A DNA stretch of 64,000 bases, from assembly GCA_943787265.1 (NCBI GenBank), contig CALSLT010000017.1, positions 62,001-126,000 on the forward strand, given 5' to 3'. Below the pieces are notes generated by a model. The model was given only the letters and a program-made list of their open reading frames with translations. It was not told the origin of the DNA and searched no databases. The stretch is from an uncultured Planctomycetaceae bacterium. Its GTDB lineage: Bacteria; Planctomycetota; Planctomycetia; Planctomycetales; Planctomycetaceae. Of this stretch, positions 17,402-26,094 are shown piece after piece. Both the position numbers and the translations under genes were made by a program. Positions within the stretch are counted from its first letter, which is position 1; each line of letters begins with the position of its first letter.

Positions 17402-17500
17402 AATTGAAAATAGTTTTCCGCAACCGTCAAACGGTCACTCCCCGAATTCCCTCATGGGAAAGCCAAAATAAAAGAACCATCGAGTTCCAAAGGCTGGAAC
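17390..17500 (-). promoter_or_regulatory. aroF leader: anti-antiterminator and antiterminator segments
   Basis: Three alternative pairings are visible on the minus strand. Segment 1/2: TTCCC-ATGA-GGGAA (17460-17447). Segment 2/3: GGAATTCGGGG (17450-17440) pairs with CCCTGAAATCC (17400-17390) through nine Watson-Crick pairs, one G.U and one A.A mismatch, and removes the left arm of the terminator. Segment 3/4 is the terminator. A further palindrome, GTTCCA-GCCTT-TGGAAC (17500-17484), holds the possible ribosome-binding site of the leader peptide. The arrangement matches classical translation-coupled attenuation. The promoter itself was not identified. Confidence 0.7.
17427..17480 (-). CDS. aroF leader peptide, 17 aa with adjacent Phe-Trp
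   Basis: The frame encodes MVLLFWLSHEGIRGVTV and then TGA. Consecutive TTT TGG codons sit at positions 5-6, just before the 1/2 hairpin. A ribosome stalled there would cover the TTCCC arm and free GGAATTCGGGG to form the antiterminator; a ribosome reaching the stop codon would cover part of that segment and let the terminator form. GGA lies 5 nt before the ATG. Only one Phe and one Trp codon are present, fewer than in enterobacterial leaders. The start and the regulatory role are inferred from the layout. Confidence 0.65.
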   Translation of the reverse strand: MVLLFWLSHEGIRGVTV

Positions 17501-17759
17501 TGATGATAAGGCTTTCTGAATTGAGAGATTCGAAGGTCGCATGAACTCTTCCAGAGTTGGGTCGGTTCGTTAATTCCGAAACAGCCGTCCTAAGCCGATG
17601 CAATCCGGTAGGTCAACAGGCAGATTCAAACTGCGGTGACAATATCGAAGAACTTCAGGTTCGGATTGATTCACTTGTAAGTTGGCGGAATCTTCAACAT
17701 GAAGCTCTGAATGTTCTGACGTGACTACCATTTCAAAAATCTGGGCTCTTTACTTCGAT
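17501..17759. other. Intergenic region upstream of the aroF leader
   Basis: No gene, RNA gene or repeat is recognised here. It must hold the aroF promoter on the minus strand and the 3' end of the long cluster, but I found no convincing -35/-10 pair and no intrinsic terminator for the cluster. Confidence 0.5.
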
Positions 17760-20700
17760 CTACTTTGTTCCTTTCATCGAGTTCGCAGTTGTCGCCCAAT
17801 CAAGCGGCTGGAGTATCTTCTCACCAGTGAATGCAATTTTTCCACTCGGGTGCCAGTCGCAACTGAAGATCTTCCAGTCACGTGGTTGGCCTGCGAACTG
17901 CTGTGGCGGTCCGGGCTTCATTCGATCCACTGTGTATAGTCGGGGAACTCCGTCGTTTGGATCGTTCATCGCAAACATGACGCGTCGGTTATCGGGGCTG
18001 AAAGTGAAATCGGGATGCACGGCTTTTGAGCCCGCCACCAGAATCTGGAAGCCGTTCGGCGAATCGATGTCAGCAACTACGATGTCCTCACCGCTGGTTC
18101 GCCGGTTGCGAGCTTTGAAAGCAACGGTACGGCTGTCGTGAGACCACCCAAGGTTCCAGTAGGTGTAGCTGAACATGGTTGCCTGGGGGCCGACGAGTAT
18201 CGGAACGCGTTTTCTGGTTTTCAGATTCATCACAACGATGTTTCCGCCTTGCCCCCACGCCAGGTACTTCCCGTCGGGCGACCACTGAGCACTCCAGCCG
18301 CGACGGTCAATTTCTTCGCGATTTGAGCCGTCAGCGTCCATCATCTGAATTCCGCGACCGCTCTGCGTGAACACGATGCGCTTCCCATCCGGAGACTGAC
18401 TGGGCATACATCCCGGACCGCAGTCTAGAATTTGCCCGTCGTCAATATTCACAACGTTGCTGCGCGAGTCGTTGAGGCTGGCCTGGTAGGTATCAAAGGC
18501 GATCTGTTTTCCATCAATGGACCATTCAGGTGACCCCAGGCTCTTATATCCCGTCGGCCGATTTGCCACGGCCCGCAGCAGTTCCGAACCGTCATCATTC
18601 ATCACAAGCAGCTTACGCGGCCGTTCGGCATCTGGCGGTGGGTACCAGATAAGCTTGTCGGACCGGATCACTAACTGTTTCCAGACAACACTCGCGGTAG
18701 CCGTCCCGTTGCACATGACACGAAAGACGATGCCATCGGATGTTGTCTCTGCTGTTGACGCTTTGAGAGTCTCCAGAACGTGAAACGTCGGCGAGTCGTT
18801 GTCAGCAAAGAGGTAGTAAAGGACTTCGCCCTTTCTAGCGATTCGCAGACGCCCCGCCGAGCCCTCGCAAACGGTGCCAACGTGCGAGTCGTAACTGCGA
18901 CTGCCGTCGGGTTTCAGAGCAGACTCCGACATGACAATTTGCTCGCGGTTGCGGCTGTCTATGGACCGCATGACACGGTACTGGTAGCGCTCTTGATCGG
19001 CCAATTGGGTCATCAGCATTACGCCAGCAGATTTGTCGCCATGTGTCTTCAGTTCCTCAAAGGCGACTTCGATATCGAAATCGCCATGAATGACGAATCG
19101 AGCGTATTGATTGAGAGACGTCCATGTTCCGCCGCCAGTGGCAGTCGCAAAGAGTCCATTTCGACGCGGCTCAACAGGTTTGCCGTTTGCCGGTGCGAGG
19201 TTGAAATACTGATTCGAAAAACCGTCAGCAGCAAAGTCGTGCGTGAAGACTGCCGGCAAGTTGGCGAAGTGCTGCTCAGGAAATTTCCCGGTATCGGCCA
19301 GTTCCTGCCTGGAGACTTGTGGCAGTGATTGCGGCCAGTCGCCGCGCATCACGATGTTTCTGACTCTAACCTCCGTCCGATCTGCAAAGTGGAACAAGCC
19401 GAACGTTCGTTGATTGTCTGCTTCCAAAGGTCGTTCACAGATCAGTTTGTCATTCAGAAGGACGTCGACTGTTTCACCGTGGACACGCAGTTTCAATCGA
19501 TTCCACGCCTTTGGTAATAGAGGAACTTCCGCGACTCCGTGCTGCGGCCTGGGGGCGATCGATCGATTCCCCGGGTCGGTTCCGATTTGATTGAATCGGC
19601 CATCGGTGACCCAGTGAATCTGAACTCCGTCCGGTTCAAGCAGAAACGTCAACCGGTCGAGAGTCGGATGCACGAGTGTTTTGCCGGGTTCGTAATAGAA
19701 CTCGTATTCAACTTCCGCATGGCGATCAATCGGCCGGTGGTACTGCAGCAGGCTTTCCTGATTGGATCCCGAAAGCGTACGAGACTTCGGTCCGACAATA
19801 CCTGGTCCAGCAGGACTGTCTACGAATTGCCAATGGGCCGAGTCATTCTTCGTACCGACACGTTCCTGATAATACGGCACCCAACCGACGAGTTGGTCCT
19901 CGGTCGCCATTTCGACTTCCGCGAGGACGGCGGGTTCGCCACTGATCCTTAAATTGCGAACGCTGCTCTGGTGACGCCCGAAACTGTAGATGGCCAACCA
20001 GGGGTCGTGCCGCTCAGGGAGTTGCCGCACGCCGATCTGCTTGCCATTAAACCAGGTCGTGCATGATCGATCACGAACTCGGATTCGCAGCCGCCCCCAA
20101 CGGTCAACGTGAGTGAGCGGCGTGTCCAGTTTTGTCTGCTTCGTTGTTCGAATGTTGCCGAGGTCAAACGTCTCGCGATTGCGGAGCGCGTAAAGAAAAC
20201 CGCCGAACATCAGCCCAGTGTTGTGAACGCCCCCGGTCGTCGCCTCGCATTCAACGTCGAAGTCGCCCGTCAACGGAATTCTGTAGTAAAGAAAATCGAT
20301 GTTGTGAGGTGAGAGCTTGTCGACAAATGCCCTGTCTCGATGCCATCGGCTGGCCGGCATTCCCGTTCCTCGCGAATTTGCCGTGAGGACGCTTCCGGGA
20401 ATCCACAGCGAACGATCTGTGGCATCCGCGTTCTCAGTTGGCGATTTGCTCATTTTTAACGACCGCTGAAAGCCGTTAAGTGCCGCCACCTGATGGTCCC
20501 AGGCCAGTAGCCCGCTGCTGCGCCATGACAGAATCTGTCCAGAGAGATACGTGCAAAGTTCGGTAACGGCGTCGCGCATTTCCGGCTTCTGTAGTCCACG
20601 AGTTGCCACCAGTAGTTCTGGCCAATTGGCGTCGTAGCGAAGTCCGCTGTTCTGCACGCTCAATGTCAGCAATTGATCGCAAGCTGCTTTCGCCGAATCG

Positions 20701-21188
20701 CCGTCACCGCGAGCCGCATCAACGAGAAACAGCAGTGCAAATTTCGCTCGTTCTTCAGCTTCGCCCGATGGTCGAGTTGCTGTGACCAATTTTCGAAGTT
20801 CAGCTAGTCGACCGAGTCGCGTTGCCGCATCAACAAGGTCATAAGCCGGTGCCACCACTTCACTGCCACCTGAAGTCGTATGTTCAACGATCGGAGCGGG
20901 ATGGGTTGTCGTAAATGTACCCGTAAGTCGCAGCGTTTGGTGAGTCTTTCCCGGCAGGACCCACTCGGACAAATACTGATAGGCTTCGTCGTCCGGCAGG
21001 TTGGCCGCTCGTTCTCGAACATTCCAGACGTTTGAAGCCAGCGCGGATTCGCCAAACAACTTATGTAATGCGACGGTGTCCGAGGCGCTACTGCTGGTTT
21101 CAGTAATCGCGCTACACGCAGCAATCGCCGTTGCCAGCAACAGAATGCGATGGAGAGTTACTGAGACTGTAGCCTGAAGATACTTCAT
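17760..21188 (-). CDS. Exported DUF1583-type giant with C-terminal PD40 propeller
   Basis: The 1142-aa protein has a signal peptide (LHRILLLATAIAACSA, about 12-27), then an alpha-helical N-terminal region containing YLSEWVLPG. Sandwich-like modules start near residue 306 (GDFDVECEATTGG), 484 (YHRP, EYEFYYEPGKTLVHPTLDRL, HWVTDG) and 701 (GDFDIEVAFEELK). The phrase NQRTFGLFHFADRTEVRVRN of module two is shared with all paralogues here, though this copy reads DNQRTF. From about 880 to the end, the fourth module is replaced by TolB/WD40-like PD40 repeats (SPEWSIDGKQIAFD, QSPDGKRIVF, WSPDGKYLAWG). Last gene of the long minus cluster. Probably an extracytoplasmic binding protein; no enzyme motif was found. 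Confidence 0.85.
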   Translation of the reverse strand: MKYLQATVSVTLHRILLLATAIAACSAITETSSSASDTVALHKLFGESALASNVWNVRERAANLPDDEAYQYLSEWVLPGKTHQTLRLTGTFTTTHPAPIVEHTTSGGSEVVAPAYDLVDAATRLGRLAELRKLVTATRPSGEAEERAKFALLFLVDAARGDGDSAKAACDQLLTLSVQNSGLRYDANWPELLVATRGLQKPEMRDAVTELCTYLSGQILSWRSSGLLAWDHQVAALNGFQRSLKMSKSPTENADATDRSLWIPGSVLTANSRGTGMPASRWHRDRAFVDKLSPHNIDFLYYRIPLTGDFDVECEATTGGVHNTGLMFGGFLYALRNRETFDLGNIRTTKQTKLDTPLTHVDRWGRLRIRVRDRSCTTWFNGKQIGVRQLPERHDPWLAIYSFGRHQSSVRNLRISGEPAVLAEVEMATEDQLVGWVPYYQERVGTKNDSAHWQFVDSPAGPGIVGPKSRTLSGSNQESLLQYHRPIDRHAEVEYEFYYEPGKTLVHPTLDRLTFLLEPDGVQIHWVTDGRFNQIGTDPGNRSIAPRPQHGVAEVPLLPKAWNRLKLRVHGETVDVLLNDKLICERPLEADNQRTFGLFHFADRTEVRVRNIVMRGDWPQSLPQVSRQELADTGKFPEQHFANLPAVFTHDFAADGFSNQYFNLAPANGKPVEPRRNGLFATATGGGTWTSLNQYARFVIHGDFDIEVAFEELKTHGDKSAGVMLMTQLADQERYQYRVMRSIDSRNREQIVMSESALKPDGSRSYDSHVGTVCEGSAGRLRIARKGEVLYYLFADNDSPTFHVLETLKASTAETTSDGIVFRVMCNGTATASVVWKQLVIRSDKLIWYPPPDAERPRKLLVMNDDGSELLRAVANRPTGYKSLGSPEWSIDGKQIAFDTYQASLNDSRSNVVNIDDGQILDCGPGCMPSQSPDGKRIVFTQSGRGIQMMDADGSNREEIDRRGWSAQWSPDGKYLAWGQGGNIVVMNLKTRKRVPILVGPQATMFSYTYWNLGWSHDSRTVAFKARNRRTSGEDIVVADIDSPNGFQILVAGSKAVHPDFTFSPDNRRVMFAMNDPNDGVPRLYTVDRMKPGPPQQFAGQPRDWKIFSCDWHPSGKIAFTGEKILQPLDWATTANSMKGTK

Positions 21189-21255
21189 AGACCCTGACCT
21201 GCTCAGAGCCGGGCAGGGATTGTGCTGACCGGCGAATTGAGTTGCAGTGTCCAGA

Positions 21256-24200
21256 TCAGTCTAGCGGTTTGTCGTTCAGTTTGCCGTCACTGCCGATCAG
21301 AAAGGCACCTCGACCTTTGACGAGTCGCCACTGCGAATCAAGATTCAACTTGCCCGGCCCGGCGAACAAGGTTCGGTCACTCAGCTTCTGCGATGCGGAC
21401 TCACGGCGGGCCTGTTCGAGGTTCCAATCGAGGCTGACCAGCTCAATCGGTGTGTCGTTTTCTTCGGACCAGACTCGTGCTTTTTCCAGGAATGCTTTGG
21501 ACGCTGGGTGCCACAACGCGCAGAAGACAAGCAGCCGCGCATTCTCGGATTCGGGTTGCCATTTCGTTTCTTCGCCATCGAGTGTCATGACGTCGAACGC
21601 TGAAACTTTTCCGCCGACGGTCGACGTGACTGATGCAGCTGCCTCATTGTTCAACCCCTGCCCCAACGTGATCTTGTGTGTCTTTTCTGCATCCGGCGAG
21701 GTGAGTTGAATGGCTCCGTAGACGCCGCTGGACATTGCATAAATCTGTGTAAGGCCAGTTGAAGCGACGCCTTTCAGAGTGAATGCTCCTTCCGCACCGC
21801 TTGTCGCCGTCGTGCCTCCCTGAGACGAAATAGTGGCACCTTCCACTGGCTTTCCTGACTGGTCAACGACCTGTCCCTGGATGGTCACCGCCGGGACGGC
21901 TTTAAGCAGAAGCGGTTCGGGATCGGCATCCTCGGAAACCGTCATTGAGCGGGCCGCGTTGGATGCCGTTGCGAATCGGTCGTTGCCGACTGCGACGACG
22001 TAGTACGTGCCAGGAAAACAACGGACAGAGAATCCACCGCCAGCGTCGGACTCAGTCGTTAGTAATTCGCCGCCGTACATCTGCAAACGCACCTGCATGC
22101 CAACAACTGGTTTTTCATCAGTCGCAGTGGCAATCTTTCCGGAGACGACTCGTGGACTTTCAACATCGATCGTCAACTTTTCTGTAGAGGTCGGATTGCT
22201 GACCGTCTCGGTCCGGGTTTCGATTCCTTTGCCGCTGAGCGTGATTTCAAGTTTGCCTCCGGAAGCAAGCTCGGGGTAACGCCACTTGATCTGCCTCGGA
22301 ACACCTTTCAATGCATAGCTGTCGTTGCGGACCAGTTTGCCATCCGCGCCAATTGCCTTCAGCGCGAGCCGTGCTCCGTTAATTCCCCGCGTGCTTCCGT
22401 CGGCAGACAGAGTGATGGCTAACTGAGATTCACCCGCTGATGGATTGTCACTCGTCTTCATAGCCAGCACACGCTCGATTGTTGTTGCCAACTGCGAGGA
22501 TTGTGTTTGCTCGACGGCAAATCGACCATCTCGACCGATGACGAAGCAGGCCGTTTGCCCACTGATCCCGAAAACGGATATGAGCTGTCCGGAAGCATTG
22601 GGAGCGGTTGTTATGATTGGAAATTTGAGCTCGGTCTTTTGTTGTTTTTCGTAGGCTCGGAGCTGTTTTTCATCCTGGAGAAAGACCGTCAAAAATTCGA
22701 CGTCCGAGTTGTCTTTGTACTTTTCATAAACGCTGGAGATTGTCGTGGCGTCATTCGCCCAGGATGCCCAGAAGCAGATGACCGTGACCTTTCCAGAATG
22801 TTCGCTGAGTGTGAATGGTTTGTCTGCTCCAACGGGTGTCACCGTAAAGTCGGGGGGAAGCGTTTTCGTGATCGGTGTTGCGTTTTGCTGAAATGTTGCA
22901 GCACTCGCTCTTTGTGTGTCTCCCATTTCGATCGTGACATTGTCTGCTGCTTCTGACAGTTCAACCGTTGTTGAGCCCATCATGTCCTGCTCGTTATAGC
23001 CACGTTGCGACTTGGAGTAGTGTTGAGCGTTCACGGCGTACGAGCCAGGTGCCAGGTGTTCGATCTTGAAACTTCCATCCGCAGCAGACGCTGTTGCAGC
23101 GACCTGTCTGCTGTTGTCACCGTTGACGTTCACTCTAATGAACGCATCGCCAACCGGTTTTCCTTCCGCGTCACGAGTGATCCCGGACAGGCTGACCCCT
23201 GCTGGCTGAGTCATGTTGTGTGTCAGAGATTGTCCCGGGAGTAGCACAAGATTCTGTGTGTCGATGTATGTCGACATGCTGCTGCTTTGCCCGAGCGAGA
23301 AGCTGAAGACACGACTGATTTGATAGGTGCCAGGTCCGACGTTTTCGTACTTGAATACTCCGTCAGCGTCGGTTGTTACTTGCCCGCCGAATCCGAACGA
23401 TTGATTTCCTCGGCTCGTGGGGCCGTCGTAGCCGGTCCACGACAGTCGCACTTTGGTATTGGCAAGCGGCTTGCCGGCAACAGTGACTCGGCCTTCAACG
23501 GAACTTTGCTTTGGGAATGGGAGTTCCAACACGCCTTTGCTGAGCGAGGAAGATGTCAGGATATCGTTCAGGCCGGTGATTAAGTGAAAGCCGCCCTCTT
23601 TGGATAGGAGTGCGATGCTGGATTTTTCACTGGAGGCAGGTGGTGACAAACGAAATCCGCCTGCCGCGTCGGTGACTGTGTGCTGGCCCGAAAACCGTTT
23701 CGTTTCCAGGAACTGCCACGGTGATGTGTAGTTTCCGTAATAGTCAGGACGCATCTGGTCGCCCGGACTGACGATTGCAACGGCGATACCCGGCATGGGC
23801 TTGCCGCTTGCAGCATCGACAACACGGCCTGAAAAGACGCTGGCGGGTGTCAGGTCGACGTTGAACTCTTTGCCGACAACGGCGTCTCCGGGGATATTGA
23901 CGATCTCTTCCTTGAAACCGGTGGCTCGAAATCGATAAGCAACCTTGTAAGTGAGGGGTTCGTCAATCTCGATCTTCATTGCTCCCTTCAGCTTGTCGTA
24001 GTAGCGAGTTGTTTCATAGTCGTCCGAGCGCCAGCTCCAGTCGTTGTTTCCTGCCCACAAATAGCCCTTCGCTATCTGTAGTTTCGGGACGATCTTTCCT
24101 TTGGCAGCATCTCGAATCGTGATCGTATGCGTGATCACCGGTTTCATAGTGAGTTCGAGCGTTTCGCCACCTCGGACTTTGAGTTCTCGATGGCTGATGT

Positions 24201-25998
24201 AGCCGCTCTTCAGAACGTGGACCTCGGTAAGACTCTCCGGCATGTGCGCGAGTGTGAATTCACCCTTGCCGTTGGTTCGATCTTCACGACGGAACATGCG
24301 AACGCCGTTCCAGGTGTCTGTTACCAGCCAGACTCCGGCGATTGGTTTGCCGTCGACATCGGTGATTGTTCCCGTGATTGGTTCTCCGACTTTCAAACTG
24401 AAGTCTGCCTTCGCTTCAGTTCCGGTCGTGACTGAAACCGTTTTCATTTCCGGGGCGTAGTCATCGCTGAATGCGTGGACGATGTTCTGACCATCAGCCA
24501 CGCCGATCAATCGATAGCGGCCGTTGTCGTTCGTCGTTGCTGTGGGAGCCTTATTGTTACTGCCTCCAAAACGACTGTCGCCGACAGTCAACTTGATGCC
24601 CGAAATCGGTTTGCCCGTTTCATGGTGGACGATCTGACCAGTGATTGTGGCTCCTGGAGCCAGCTCCCACTTCACAGTCATGTCGTCGTTTGTGAGTTGA
24701 AATGAGAACCGACTCTTTGTCACGAACCCCGGTGCTTCGATGACCGGATACAGGTTTCCCTGGTCTTTCGGTAGTCCGTAGATTGCGAATTCTCCGTTCT
24801 CGTCGGCGACGGCGGTGGCTGAGTACCCGGACAATCCGGAAGTCACCGTGGCACCTGGCAACGGCTCACCAGTCGTTGAGACGATCGTGCCACTTAGAGT
24901 TTTGCCCCCTTCGACCAGTTCAACCCGCTGCATCGCGCCTCGTGGCCACTTCAGATTGACTGTCGCCGCCTCGTAGCCTTTCGCGACAACGTACAGCCGA
25001 TCGGACATCGGAGTGACATTCGGCAGGACCACTTTGCCGGATTTGCTGGTGGTCGATTCAGCCATCGTTTTGGCAGACCAGATTTGCACGCCCTCGAGCG
25101 GTTCTCGAGTCAACTTGTCGACAACCAGCAACGAAGCAGGTTGTGCAGACAAAAATTTCGCTGTGACGTTGCCGGCAGTCGCTCGTGCCCAGGATGCGAT
25201 GGTGTCGGTTTCCTGAAAGTACGGCTGCCGGACCATCAATTTCACGAACGCCGGAGCCGGCTTTGGCATTTCAGCATAAAGCGCGTAGTAGCCAGGGATT
25301 CCTGGATACGCCTGGCGTGCCCCGCTGCAGCGGTGTTCGGAGATTACCTGCTTCTTCTTATCGAGCAGTTGAACATTGATGACCGGCAATCGAGCGTTGT
25401 TGTTGGCCGGCGAGGCTTTGAACGTGAAGAGCGGTTTTTTCAGACTAATCGGAATGAATCGAGCAGCGGCGTCCCACTTGGTTCGCCCATTGGCAAGGCG
25501 AATCAACAGCGTGTTGACGCCAGCATTCAGGTCGACCTCAACAACTTCCTGATCGAGCGACGACGCCCAGCCGTCCGTTCCGCGAGCGACTTCCTTACCG
25601 TTCAGCCAGCCGACGAAGTTATCGTCATAAGCAACGGTCATCTTAACTTTCTGAGCGACGGGACTGGTGAACTGAGTCCACGCATAGCCCACTTTGTTCT
25701 CGCCCTTGTTGCCAGTAACGCCAAGCCCTTTGCGAAAATCAATCACGCGCTCGGCGTATGGTTTCCAGGCGTAGAGCTTGTTCTTGTAGAAGTAGACCTG
25801 TCCCATCGACAGCGACGCTTCGTCCGGCACGTATTCAGTTTCCAGGCCAGACTCATCCTCCTTGGGGAATGGGCCAAGCAGATGCCAGTCTGCAAGGAAA
25901 ACGTTCCACTCAATGTCCTGAGGGCTAGAGTCTTTGGCCTGAAGATTCGCCGTAGAAAGCGAAACGGCGGCAACAGCAATCAACGTGAGAAATCGCAT
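21256..25998 (-). CDS. Exported carboxypeptidase-regulatory-like protein with two thioredoxin-like domains
   Basis: The 1580-aa protein has a signal peptide (LTLIAVAAVSLSTANLQA) and an N-terminal galactose-binding-like sandwich of about 170 residues (VAYDDNFVGWLNGKEVARG). Repeated CarboxypepD_reg/Ig-like modules follow, with the recurring theme GxVxDxxGKPxxGAxV. A thioredoxin/redoxin-like domain lies at about 1040-1180 (VTVICFWASWANDATT), and a second at about 1470-1580 (LLVFCALWHPASKAF). The first lacks both CxxC cysteines and the second has a single Cys displaced before the active-site loop, so disulfide chemistry is unlikely. Probably a large periplasmic or surface scaffold. It lies 67 nt upstream of the propeller-type DUF1583 gene and 96 nt downstream of another paralogue. 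Confidence 0.82.
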   Translation of the reverse strand: MRFLTLIAVAAVSLSTANLQAKDSSPQDIEWNVFLADWHLLGPFPKEDESGLETEYVPDEASLSMGQVYFYKNKLYAWKPYAERVIDFRKGLGVTGNKGENKVGYAWTQFTSPVAQKVKMTVAYDDNFVGWLNGKEVARGTDGWASSLDQEVVEVDLNAGVNTLLIRLANGRTKWDAAARFIPISLKKPLFTFKASPANNNARLPVINVQLLDKKKQVISEHRCSGARQAYPGIPGYYALYAEMPKPAPAFVKLMVRQPYFQETDTIASWARATAGNVTAKFLSAQPASLLVVDKLTREPLEGVQIWSAKTMAESTTSKSGKVVLPNVTPMSDRLYVVAKGYEAATVNLKWPRGAMQRVELVEGGKTLSGTIVSTTGEPLPGATVTSGLSGYSATAVADENGEFAIYGLPKDQGNLYPVIEAPGFVTKSRFSFQLTNDDMTVKWELAPGATITGQIVHHETGKPISGIKLTVGDSRFGGSNNKAPTATTNDNGRYRLIGVADGQNIVHAFSDDYAPEMKTVSVTTGTEAKADFSLKVGEPITGTITDVDGKPIAGVWLVTDTWNGVRMFRREDRTNGKGEFTLAHMPESLTEVHVLKSGYISHRELKVRGGETLELTMKPVITHTITIRDAAKGKIVPKLQIAKGYLWAGNNDWSWRSDDYETTRYYDKLKGAMKIEIDEPLTYKVAYRFRATGFKEEIVNIPGDAVVGKEFNVDLTPASVFSGRVVDAASGKPMPGIAVAIVSPGDQMRPDYYGNYTSPWQFLETKRFSGQHTVTDAAGGFRLSPPASSEKSSIALLSKEGGFHLITGLNDILTSSSLSKGVLELPFPKQSSVEGRVTVAGKPLANTKVRLSWTGYDGPTSRGNQSFGFGGQVTTDADGVFKYENVGPGTYQISRVFSFSLGQSSSMSTYIDTQNLVLLPGQSLTHNMTQPAGVSLSGITRDAEGKPVGDAFIRVNVNGDNSRQVAATASAADGSFKIEHLAPGSYAVNAQHYSKSQRGYNEQDMMGSTTVELSEAADNVTIEMGDTQRASAATFQQNATPITKTLPPDFTVTPVGADKPFTLSEHSGKVTVICFWASWANDATTISSVYEKYKDNSDVEFLTVFLQDEKQLRAYEKQQKTELKFPIITTAPNASGQLISVFGISGQTACFVIGRDGRFAVEQTQSSQLATTIERVLAMKTSDNPSAGESQLAITLSADGSTRGINGARLALKAIGADGKLVRNDSYALKGVPRQIKWRYPELASGGKLEITLSGKGIETRTETVSNPTSTEKLTIDVESPRVVSGKIATATDEKPVVGMQVRLQMYGGELLTTESDAGGGFSVRCFPGTYYVVAVGNDRFATASNAARSMTVSEDADPEPLLLKAVPAVTIQGQVVDQSGKPVEGATISSQGGTTATSGAEGAFTLKGVASTGLTQIYAMSSGVYGAIQLTSPDAEKTHKITLGQGLNNEAAASVTSTVGGKVSAFDVMTLDGEETKWQPESENARLLVFCALWHPASKAFLEKARVWSEENDTPIELVSLDWNLEQARRESASQKLSDRTLFAGPGKLNLDSQWRLVKGRGAFLIGSDGKLNDKPLD

Positions 25999-26094
25999 GA
26001 TAATTCGTCCCGCGGGAGAGTTTTGAATTCTTACGAGCCGGCATTCAACAATCGGATATCTGGTCTTCAGAAGGGCGAATCGCCAATTCTGAAG

